16,833 nt of DNA, from positions 1 through 16,833 of the forward strand of contig JBGTDU010000149.1 in the NCBI GenBank assembly GCA_041748175.1, written 5' to 3'. Of the stretch, positions 1 through 6,250 are shown piece after piece; the first letter of the stretch is position 1, and every line of letters starts with the position of its first letter. The translations under genes were made by a program, and so were the position numbers. Below the pieces are notes generated by a model. The model was not told the DNA's origin, did no database searches, and was given only the letters and a program-made list of their open reading frames with translations. This DNA is from JAHEJB01 sp041748175. GTDB taxonomy: Bacteria > Bacteroidota > Rhodothermia > Rhodothermales > Rubricoccaceae.

Positions 1-1898
1 GCCTCTACGTTCACGCTTGCCTCCGGACTGGTTTCCGGGCGCGAATCCGGCGGCGCAAATCCGCGATGAATCCCACCGAAAATGCTCAACGATTCCGCCG
101 CATCGAAGAGCAGCCCGACGCCCGGAATCACTACATCTACCGTGTTCTCCTGAATCGAGAGATCGACACCCGTGCGCTCAGGATCTGCCTTGCCGAAGTC
201 GTCGCGGCGGAGTGCGATATGCTCGTAACGGACGCCCGGCGAGAGCGTAAACCGCCCGAGGTCAACATCCGCCTGAACGAACGTCGCGACGGCATCCGCC
301 TGTTCGAGGCGGTTGCTGTCGGTGCCCGGCGTTCCAGCCGAAATGAGGGTCATCACGCCGGCCTCCATCGCGTAGCTGTCCTCCCACTGGAAGCGGTCCA
401 CCTCATCGGCGTGGACCCGGAGACCCATCTCAACAAGTGCGTTCAACCCGGCCTCGTCACCCAACCGCACGCCCGCCACCGACTGCCCACCCTGGCTTAG
501 GTAATCGCGATTGTTGGCTCTGACAGAGAGCGCGCCTCCGAATGCCCCATCGCCCCTGATGACGGAGAGCTCGCCGCCGAACACGTCAGGATCGTCAAGA
601 ATATCGCCAATGCTGAAATTCCGATCCGAGAGCTCGTCGTCCGTTGCATCATCGGCCATGCCATCGGAGACCGACTCCAGCTTGTACCAGTTTCGGCTGA
701 AGGTATTGCGGTAGATCGACGTCGTCAGGTCGAGGCGGTCGGAGAACACGACCACGTGCCGGGCGCGTAGCGCAAGATGATCGGCATTCATCTCGTCGAG
801 TTGGGAGCCGGCATAACGAATGAGCGGCGTGCTTGCGAAGTCTTCGGGTGTGAGGCCGAGATAGGTCTCGTTTGAGATTTCGTCCGTGTAACCCGCCGTC
901 AGCGTGAGTGATTGGAAGAGCGCTCCGCCCTGCCCGGTTGAAATCCGGAAGCGCCCGAAGAGATCTCCCTTGTCGAAGCCCGTGTTGTAATCCTCAACAA
1001 CGTTACCGCCTGGCCCGAGCAGAGACTTGAAGCCATCCACGTTGTCGAGGTAACCCTCTACGACGAACCCAAGATTGAAGCCGCCAATATTTTCGATGGT
1101 GTCTCCAGCGCGAGCGTGGAGCGTTCGCTGGCCGTTCGGCCCGAGCGCGGCATCGGCGCGGAGGCTGAGCTCCGAGGGAATCGGTGCCGCAATAAGGTTG
1201 ATCGCACCACCCGTCGTGTAGGGTCCATACTTGATCTGGCTGGAACCCGTGCGCACTTCCAAGCCGTCCATGCGGCCAATCGTGGGAAAGTAGTAGGCCG
1301 ACGGAGCGGAATAGGGAGCTGGCGCTATGAGAATGCCATCTTCCATCAGCGTGATCTTGCTCGAGCGCTCAACGCCGGTGCCACGAAGACCGATGTTCGG
1401 CCGCAGCCCGTAGCCCTCCTCTTCCTGAATATTGACGCCCGGCACCTCGCGAAGGACACGCGTGACGTCGTTGGTGGCAAACCGTTCCAGCACTTCCGGC
1501 CCGATGTAATGAGCAGAGCCCGCGATGTCCAACACGCCGAGGCCGGTTAGCGTTTCTCGGGCGTTGACCACGACTTCGCCAATGTCCGTGGCCATTTCGT
1601 ATAGAGCAAGCGCCACGCGCACTGTTTCGCCCGGCCCGACTACCACAGCCACTCGACGGGCATCAAATCCGACGGACGTGGACACAATGACGTATGTGCC
1701 CGGCAGAACGGCCTCAAGTTCAAATCTTCCGTCTTCGCCAGACGCCGTTCCGTAATCCGTCCCTTCCAGAAGGATATGCACGCCCGGAAGCGGCGTCTGC
1801 TGGTTGGAATGTGCAACGGTGCCGACGATGCGGCCTGTCTGGGCGTTGGCCGCAAGTGCGGAAAGCGCGAGAACGATGAGAACTGCGGAGCGGGGCAT
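1..1898 (-). CDS. TonB-dependent outer-membrane receptor, FecA-like (3' end missing)
   Basis: Outer-membrane active-transport barrel, probably importing an iron chelate or similar ligand with TonB energy. The reverse strand is open from ATG at 1898 to the left edge: 632 codons, no stop, so the C-terminal part of the barrel (probably 100 or more residues) lies outside. Residues 1-19 form a signal peptide ending ANA. Residues 22-100 look like a carboxypeptidase-regulatory-like beta domain (GRIVGTV, PLPGVHILLEGT, GRFEL). A plug follows at about 108-240 with VLREVPGVNIQEEEGYGLRP (148-167), IGLRGTGVERSSKITLMEDG (169-188), APAPYSAPSAYYFP and GPYTTGGAINL. After that come barrel strands with alternating aromatic residues. 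The plug wording is typical of receptors annotated as Fe(III)-dicitrate FecA-like, but the ligand cannot be read from sequence. No fecI/fecR regulator is adjacent. It is divergent from the lipoprotein gene at 2085. Confidence 0.93.
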   Translation of the reverse strand, partial: MPRSAVLIVLALSALAANAQTGRIVGTVAHSNQQTPLPGVHILLEGTDYGTASGEDGRFELEAVLPGTYVIVSTSVGFDARRVAVVVGPGETVRVALALYEMATDIGEVVVNARETLTGLGVLDIAGSAHYIGPEVLERFATNDVTRVLREVPGVNIQEEEGYGLRPNIGLRGTGVERSSKITLMEDGILIAPAPYSAPSAYYFPTIGRMDGLEVRTGSSQIKYGPYTTGGAINLIAAPIPSELSLRADAALGPNGQRTLHARAGDTIENIGGFNLGFVVEGYLDNVDGFKSLLGPGGNVVEDYNTGFDKGDLFGRFRISTGQGGALFQSLTLTAGYTDEISNETYLGLTPEDFASTPLIRYAGSQLDEMNADHLALRARHVVVFSDRLDLTTSIYRNTFSRNWYKLESVSDGMADDATDDELSDRNFSIGDILDDPDVFGGELSVIRGDGAFGGALSVRANNRDYLSQGGQSVAGVRLGDEAGLNALVEMGLRVHADEVDRFQWEDSYAMEAGVMTLISAGTPGTDSNRLEQADAVATFVQADVDLGRFTLSPGVRYEHIALRRDDFGKADPERTGVDLSIQENTVDVVIPGVGLLFDAAESLSIFGGIHRGFAPPDSRPETSPEASVNVE

Positions 1899-1933
1899 GG
1901 CGGGAAGGGTGAGCTTCTATCTTGGGACTCGAT

Positions 1934-1964
1934 CCAATGTACCGCTATCTGGACTGAATCTAAA
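1934..1964 (-). promoter_or_regulatory. Candidate Bacteroidota-type promoter of the TonB receptor gene
   Basis: Read on the minus strand, TTTA (1961-1964) is followed after exactly 19 nt by TACATTGG (1934-1941). The Bacteroidota consensus is TTTG-N19-TAnnTTTG, so this matches 3 of 4 and 5 of 6 defined positions with the expected spacing. It lies 35 nt before the ATG at 1898, leaving a short leader. No transcript data are available; a chance match is possible. Confidence 0.4.
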
Positions 1965-2084
1965 CAAGCGTATCAAGTCCGAGTGATTTTCGTTCTCGCG
2001 GCTCTCAGCCGACGACCAATCTCGTTCTCGCACGTAGGATTCCTCGCCCGGCCTGCTCGTTGTTTAGCATCCCTCCCTTCAGTT

Positions 2085-3194
2085 ATGAGATTGATTCCCC
2101 GGCTAGCGCTCTTGCTCCTTTGCACTACGTTTGTCTACGCCTGCGACTCCGGTGATACCGGCCCGAGCACGCCAAACCCTCCCCCGCCGGACTCCATCAT
2201 TGCTGGTGTCAATCTGAATCAGCTCTTCGCCGATCCTACCGGGGCTGAACGCACGGCAGTCCGTGAAGACTGGGCGCTCCGGGATGCGCAGCTCCCCAGC
2301 CGGTACGCGTTCACGCTCGAGGCTTCGCTGATTGCCTCTGATGGTGCAGAACTCAACGTGTACGCGGGCCGGGACGCGCAAACTGGAGCGGTCCTATTCT
2401 ACGGGCTGGCCCGTCTCCCTATCCGCTTGCCAGGCGACGTTGCCGTTCGTCCGCTCCTGCTCGTTTTGCCGGATGCCGATGATGGGGTTTCCGATCTGTT
2501 CCTCACCGAAGGCGCCCTACCCTTGTTTTCCAGCAGGCAAGAAGATTTCGTTTACGGCCTGGTCGCTTTTCGCGGGGAGACGCTCGTTGCGGGCGGGAGT
2601 CCGTTCACCTCATCCAGCAGCCCATCGGCGTACGATTTTGACGCAGACGATGCGATCGCCTTCGCCGATTTTGTTCGAGGGGCGGAGTTGCTTGCCGACG
2701 CCAACCGCGTCGGCGCGATAGGCGTCGGAAGAGGTGGCGGCGTTGCTCTACTTGCAGCCCATCGGTCCAGCCTGTTCGATATCGTCATCGACCTCGCCGG
2801 GCCCGCCAACTTTTTCGTGGAGTCGTTTCAAGCGAAAACACGTGCGGTTCTGAGCGGCGGTTCGGGGGGCGATTTCCCCGCGATTCAGGCTCTCGCGTCA
2901 GATATTCTGTTGCCCCTCAGGGATAGCACGCTATCGATCGCGGAGGCGCGCCTTGCACTGTTGCGACGTTCCCCGAGTCATTTTGTCGCGCCGCCGCCGT
3001 TCCTCTTCGTCGCACATGGCTTCCTCGACTTCACTGTTCCGATCGATCACAGTCGCTCCATCGGCTCCATTTCTGGCACCGAACAGGGATTGTTTCTTGA
3101 AGTAGAGACGGCAGATCATCGGAGCATTGTCACCGAACAGAATGTCCTTTCTCTGACCAACTCCTTTCTGACCGAGCACCTCGATGCCCCGTAA
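2085..3194 (+). CDS. Lipoprotein with S9-like alpha/beta-hydrolase fold, nucleophile Ser apparently replaced by Gly
   Basis: Predicted 369-residue lipoprotein. I chose ATG 2085 because it opens a lipoprotein signal: basic start (MRLIPR), leucine-rich core, then VYAC with Cys20 as the lipidated residue; the frame is open further upstream but reads as non-coding. The stretch after C20 is rich in Pro, Ser and Thr, a membrane tether. The rest resembles an S9 peptidase/alpha-beta hydrolase. Residues 208-218 (RVGAIGVGRGG) line up without gaps with the nucleophile elbow R-I-G-V-M-G-G-S-Y-G-G, which puts Gly215 where the catalytic Ser should be. The acid (HGFLDFTVP, Asp315) and the His (ADHRS, His345) seem retained, and LFDIVIDLAGPANF follows the elbow as in S9 enzymes. 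It may be a pseudo-enzyme or binding protein. Its last 11 bp overlap the GNAT gene, so the two are probably co-transcribed. Confidence 0.85.
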   Translation: MRLIPRLALLLLCTTFVYACDSGDTGPSTPNPPPPDSIIAGVNLNQLFADPTGAERTAVREDWALRDAQLPSRYAFTLEASLIASDGAELNVYAGRDAQTGAVLFYGLARLPIRLPGDVAVRPLLLVLPDADDGVSDLFLTEGALPLFSSRQEDFVYGLVAFRGETLVAGGSPFTSSSSPSAYDFDADDAIAFADFVRGAELLADANRVGAIGVGRGGGVALLAAHRSSLFDIVIDLAGPANFFVESFQAKTRAVLSGGSGGDFPAIQALASDILLPLRDSTLSIAEARLALLRRSPSHFVAPPPFLFVAHGFLDFTVPIDHSRSIGSISGTEQGLFLEVETADHRSIVTEQNVLSLTNSFLTEHLDAP

Positions 3195-3651
3195 TCTGAT
3201 CGTTCGTCGGGCAGAGTCGGAAGCTGATTGGGCTCGGGTTGTACTGATTCGCACTGCCGTGTTTATTGAGGAACAGGACTGTGCGCCAGAGGAGGAGTGG
3301 GACGAGCACGATGCGACGGAGAGCCGCTTCAAAACGTGCCGGCACTTCCTGGGCGCGCACGGAGGGACTGCCGTGGCAACGGCTCGTTGGCACCCGCACG
3401 CGGACGACGGAAGACTCGCGGCGAAGCTGGAACGCTTTGCGGTGTTGAAGGAAGCCAGGCGCCAAGGATTCGGGAGGGACATGGTCCGGCATGTTGTCGC
3501 TGACGCGCTGGAAAGCGGATTTGATAGGCAGATTCTCCACGCCCAGGCTCACCTTGAGAGGCTCTACAACGACTTTGGCTTTGTTCGCGCGGGAGATGTT
3601 TTCGAAGAAGCAGGCATTGCGCACGTGAAAATGGTTTCAACGAGCGAGTAG
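3184..3651 (+). CDS. GNAT family N-acetyltransferase (YjcF/ElaA-like)
   Basis: A 155-residue cytoplasmic protein of the GNAT fold that would transfer an acetyl group from acetyl-CoA to an amine; the acceptor is unknown. N-terminal VRRAESEADWARVVLIRTAVFI is the usual first strand and helix, with EEQDCAPEEEWDEHD as in the YjcF/ElaA group. Strand 4 and motif A are LERFAVLKEARRQGFGRDMV (82-101), containing the acetyl-CoA pyrophosphate-binding R-x-x-G-x-G at 92-97. The C-terminus has LERLYNDFGFVRAGDVFEEAGIAHVKM, typical of motif B and the group's terminal GIPH-like sequence. ATG 3184 lies inside the lipoprotein gene, 11 bp before the end of its stop, which suggests translational coupling. Length is normal and no key motif is missing. 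Confidence 0.9.
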   Translation: MPRNLIVRRAESEADWARVVLIRTAVFIEEQDCAPEEEWDEHDATESRFKTCRHFLGAHGGTAVATARWHPHADDGRLAAKLERFAVLKEARRQGFGRDMVRHVVADALESGFDRQILHAQAHLERLYNDFGFVRAGDVFEEAGIAHVKMVSTSE

Positions 3652-3667
3652 CTCTCCGCTGGCCCCG

Positions 3668-3675
3668 TATCTTTG
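3668..3675 (+). promoter_or_regulatory. Candidate -7 promoter element for tRNA-Glu
   Basis: TATCTTTG matches the Bacteroidota -7 consensus TAnnTTTG at every defined base and ends 30 nt before the tRNA 5' end. I find no TTTG 19 nt upstream (the sequence there is CGAG), so only half of the promoter is supported. If real, the tRNA is transcribed separately from the GNAT gene that ends at 3651. Confidence 0.45.
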
Positions 3676-3705
3676 TAAGCCTTCCAATCCTCACGGAAGG
3701 ACCCC

Positions 3706-3778
3706 GCCGCGTTCGTCTAGGGGTCTAGGACGCTGGCCTCTCACGCCGGTAACACGGGTTCAAATCCCGTACGCGGTA
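3706..3778 (+). tRNA. tRNA-Glu (anticodon CUC)
   Basis: A complete 73-nt cloverleaf can be drawn by hand. Acceptor stem GCCGCGT/ACGCGGT (3706-3712 with 3771-3777, first pair G-U); D arm GTC...GAC with loop TAGGGGTCTAG; anticodon stem CTGGC/GCCGG around loop CTCTCAC, giving anticodon CTC; T arm ACGGG-TTCAAAT-CCCGT; discriminator A at 3778. The D arm and loop are the standard bacterial tRNA-Glu form. The 3' CCA is not encoded (ACACGG follows), so it must be added by the CCA-adding enzyme. It would decode GAG. Confidence 0.97.
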
Positions 3779-3782
3779 CACG

Positions 3783-3807
3783 GCGGGAGGCCAAAAACGC
3801 CTCTCGC
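3783..3807 (+). terminator. Hairpin immediately after tRNA-Glu, possible terminator or processing signal
   Basis: GCGGGAGGC (3783-3791) pairs with GCCTCTCGC (3799-3807) as a 9-bp stem with one G-U, around the 7-nt loop CAAAAAC. It begins 4 nt past the tRNA. No U-run follows directly; the nearest T5 is at 3823-3827, after a second small stem AGCC/GGCT (3809-3820). It is not a textbook intrinsic terminator, but the position fits a 3' end for the tRNA transcript. Confidence 0.4.
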
Positions 3808-3810
3808 AAG

Positions 3811-3840
3811 CCAGCAGGCTCGTTTTTGCGGGGCTGCTGG
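3811..3840. repeat. Inverted repeat CCAGCAG/CTGCTGG between tRNA-Glu and the DUF2911 gene
   Basis: CCAGCAG (3811-3817) is exactly complementary to CTGCTGG (3834-3840) with a 16-nt spacer holding T5. It competes with the smaller AGCC/GGCT hairpin that overlaps it. It lies 58 nt before the DUF2911 ATG, so it could be part of a terminator or of that gene's leader; function is not evident. Confidence 0.4.
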
Positions 3841-3897
3841 TCTAAGCCTTCGTATGGTAAATTCCGGCCCTCTGTTGCATCCAACCCACCCAAGACG

Positions 3898-4491
3898 ATG
3901 ATCCGCATAACCCCCATCCTGATTGTAGCGGTGCTTTGCTTCGCCTCTATCGACCTGGTTCAGGCGCAAGACCTGCATCCGTCGCGCCGCCCCAGTCCTA
4001 TCGGTATTGCAAAAACGCACATCGGCGATACCTACGTAAAGGTCACCTACGGACGCCCCTACATGCGCGACAGGCAGATCTTCGGCATGAATACCGACAG
4101 TGTGGAGTTCTTGACACCATACCACGCGATCTGGCGCACCGGCGCCAACGAGGCTACCGAAATCACGACGACCGGCCAGCTCAGCATTGCCGGAAATATG
4201 CTTGCCGCGGGTACGTATTCGATCTTCACCGAGCCTGGCCCGAGCGAATGGGTCATCCATTTCAGCCCGTTCCTCGGTCTCGACGGAACAGGACTTTTCA
4301 ACGCGGAGACGCAGATCTTTACAGAGGTCTACGATCCCGATCAGGATGTCCTTGAGATCACAGTTCCATCGGGCACGTTGGAGGAAACCGTGGATCAGCT
4401 CACGATGGTTTTCGAAGCGGTGGATGGCGGCGCGCATCTGGTTCTTCGATGGGAAAAGACGGAGGTGCGGATCCCCATGGAAGAGAGGTGA
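3898..4491 (+). CDS. Secreted DUF2911 family protein
   Basis: A 197-residue exported protein of unknown function. I start it at ATG 3898 because a signal peptide begins there: MIRITPILIV followed by a hydrophobic core and cleavage near VQA-QD (about residue 23). The in-frame ATG at 3826 would place 24 unrelated residues before it. The mature part is one DUF2911 domain: SPIGIAKTHIGDTYVKVTYG (33-52), PYHAIWRTGANEATEI (74-89, the family's most conserved block), LAAGTYSIFTEPGPSEWVIHF (102-122) and a C-terminal beta strand HLVLRWEKTEVRIP. DUF2911 proteins are common in Bacteroidota and relatives and are thought to be small periplasmic or extracellular beta proteins; no activity is established to my knowledge. 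It stands alone between the tRNA and a convergent gene. Confidence 0.93.
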   Translation: MIRITPILIVAVLCFASIDLVQAQDLHPSRRPSPIGIAKTHIGDTYVKVTYGRPYMRDRQIFGMNTDSVEFLTPYHAIWRTGANEATEITTTGQLSIAGNMLAAGTYSIFTEPGPSEWVIHFSPFLGLDGTGLFNAETQIFTEVYDPDQDVLEITVPSGTLEETVDQLTMVFEAVDGGAHLVLRWEKTEVRIPMEER

Positions 4492-4721
4492 AGCGACATA
4501 GGATTGCGCACTTCAATTGCACGTTGGTCGACTATTATGGTCGTCAGCGGACTATGCCGACATAGGTGACTCTGGATTTCCCCCGTTTTCACGGACCGCC
4601 TGAGTTAGCAGCCAACGGTTGGTAGTGCAGGTGCTCCAGTTTGTACAACCGTTCACGGTAGCGGAGCGATCGGCGACGTGGCCCAACTCCGGCTCCTCCA
4701 ATGGCATCGGCGGTATTTGTT

Positions 4722-6038
4722 TCAGCCATCCAACCATCCGCCAACAAAACCGGCACGCCGAAGCCCGGTGACGAGGGATGGACATTGTTTCATCCATCGC
4801 CATGGTTTCTCCGTGAGGTAGTTCTCGATCATCAGCACGATGGGACCCTGATCGAGTCCGTAGTAGCCCTGGGAGACCCAGCCGTGCGCGCTGTTTGTCC
4901 GATCGGGGAAGGTTGGATTGAAACTGCATTTGAAGCCATATTTACTCGTCATCTCTGGGTAGGCCTTTTCGAGATGCGAGAGCGCGGGCAACACGATCTC
5001 CGGAGCGAACGGCAGTGAAGCCGCGACAGCCCACGGCGAGAGCGTCCCATCGTCGAGGCCCCACGGGACGCCGCGAGCCTGGTAGTCATAGAACTCACGC
5101 ATCCGGCCATCTACACAAAGCGAGTGACGGCCTGGCCCGGCGCTGGCTGTAATTCCCCACGTGTCGGGTCCGTACGCATTATAGCCGCGTGGATTTCGGA
5201 TGGCGTATTCGCGCTGGACGTACGTAGCGCGGCGGCTGTTCTCCGCATAATCAATTCCTTTGGCCTGCATATACGGATCCTGGATACCGCGAAAATCAAT
5301 CCAGATGTGCGAGAGCTGGTGTACAAAGAGTGGCCCTGCGTAGAGATGTTTATGGCCGTAAATAGTTTTCCACTTGTAGGTCTTCGTCCATGCTGCGTAA
5401 CTCTCGTCGGAGATCGGATAGGTCGGCGAGCCAAGGGCGAGCGCATAGAGCAGGAGCGCCTCGTTGTAGCCCTGCCACCGCGCAGCCAGGAAGCCGCGCT
5501 CGGGCTTCCAGCCGTGCGAAACGGCCAGGCAATCGGTGGCGCTGCTAGCCTCATGGTTTAGCGCCCACTGCCAGTCGGCTCGGTAATAGAGGGCGTTGGC
5601 AAGCGTGCGGATCTCGGACTCGGTTTCGTTTCCGCGGTCGAAGTATTGCGCTGCCATCAGGCCACCTGCGAGCAAAAATGTGGTATCGATGGTGGACAAC
5701 TCACTTTTCCACATCCGTCTGCCCGACTCCATATCCAGGAAGTGGTAATAGAAACCCTTGTAACCGGTGGCCTCAGGTGCCTTGCTTTGTTCGCTCTCCC
5801 AGAAAAACCTGAGCGTGGCTAGCACCGTCGCGGCCGCCTCCGCACGGGATGTCCATCTTCTTTCGACGGCCACGGGATAACACGCCAGCGCCAGGCCGAC
5901 CGCGGTGATGCTACAAGGGCTGTCCTCCCGCGTGTTGTCCTTTATGAGCCCGTTATAGCGATCGCGCTCGCACCGAAAGTAGTCGAACGTGTGCGCCTGG
6001 AGTGCCGTGAGCATTGCCTTCTCGTCCTTACTCGTCAT
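4722..6038 (-). CDS. Glycoamylase-like (PF10091) protein, probable GH144-type beta-1,2-glucanase
   Basis: A 438-residue (alpha/alpha)6-type glycosidase. Members of this family (GH144, first described from Chitinophaga) cut linear and cyclic beta-1,2-glucan internally with inversion. Visible family blocks are SELSTIDTTFLLAGGLMAAQ (112-131), WQGYNEALLLYALALGSPT (188-206, Glu193 a likely active-site acid), YAGPLFVHQLSHIWIDFRGI (233-252), TWGITASAGPG (293-303), DDGTLSPWAVAASLPFAPE (329-347) and GYYGLDQGPIVLMIENYL (391-408). Where relatives usually read TASD, this protein has Ala300. An in-frame TAA sits directly before the ATG, so the start is fixed and there is no signal peptide; it should be cytoplasmic, unlike the secreted Bacteroidota enzymes. 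It is divergent from the cyclic beta-1,2-glucan synthase gene, which supports a beta-1,2-glucan substrate. It could instead belong to a sister family of GH144 with another beta-glucan specificity. Confidence 0.87.
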   Translation of the reverse strand: MTSKDEKAMLTALQAHTFDYFRCERDRYNGLIKDNTREDSPCSITAVGLALACYPVAVERRWTSRAEAAATVLATLRFFWESEQSKAPEATGYKGFYYHFLDMESGRRMWKSELSTIDTTFLLAGGLMAAQYFDRGNETESEIRTLANALYYRADWQWALNHEASSATDCLAVSHGWKPERGFLAARWQGYNEALLLYALALGSPTYPISDESYAAWTKTYKWKTIYGHKHLYAGPLFVHQLSHIWIDFRGIQDPYMQAKGIDYAENSRRATYVQREYAIRNPRGYNAYGPDTWGITASAGPGRHSLCVDGRMREFYDYQARGVPWGLDDGTLSPWAVAASLPFAPEIVLPALSHLEKAYPEMTSKYGFKCSFNPTFPDRTNSAHGWVSQGYYGLDQGPIVLMIENYLTEKPWRWMKQCPSLVTGLRRAGFVGGWLDG

Positions 6039-6064
6039 TTAGGCTAAGGCGTGCAATGAGAGGG

Positions 6065-6072
6065 GAAACGTA
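6065..6072 (-). promoter_or_regulatory. Weak candidate -7 element for the GH144-like gene
   Basis: On the minus strand TACGTTTC matches 5 of 6 defined bases of TAnnTTTG and lies 26 nt before the ATG at 6038. I see no -33 TTTG at the proper distance. The 212-bp gap between the divergent genes must hold promoters for both; I cannot place one for the synthase. Confidence 0.25.
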
Positions 6073-6250
6073 CTCGTCGCCGTTGACTTCGAATGGCACG
6101 GGCGACTTTCGGCTCGACTCAACGGGCAGCGCGAGGACTACATCAGAACGCACGATTTGAACAACGAACCTTGTTGGGCCAACGTCGAGGAATATCGTGT
6201 AATCGGGCGCTTAGGTGTAGACCAAAAACTAACGCGAGCGAAGTCTCATC

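Noticed and set aside
66..500. Plus-strand open frames opposite the TonB receptor, such as 66-500 and 1116-1550
   Set aside because: They are antisense to a convincing receptor sequence, rich in Arg, Pro and His, and show no recognisable domain.
1776..2084. In-frame extension of the lipoprotein reading frame up to ATG 1776
   Set aside because: It would overlap the start of the divergent TonB receptor gene and bury a clear lipoprotein signal inside the protein; ATG 2085 explains the sequence better.
2931..3624. Minus-strand open frames opposite the lipoprotein and GNAT genes
   Set aside because: Both sense genes have clear family motifs; the antisense products look like composition artefacts of GC-rich DNA.
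3706..3900. tRNA-Glu as an integration site of a mobile element
   Set aside because: No integrase gene and no repeated copy of the tRNA 3' end is visible in the window, and the flanking genes look chromosomal.
4492..4721. Gap between the convergent DUF2911 and GH144-like genes as a possible small gene or RNA
   Set aside because: I find only a 9-bp direct repeat CGACATAGG (4494-4502 and 4558-4566) and short palindromes such as CCAACGGTTGG; no convincing frame, terminator with T-run, or RNA fold.
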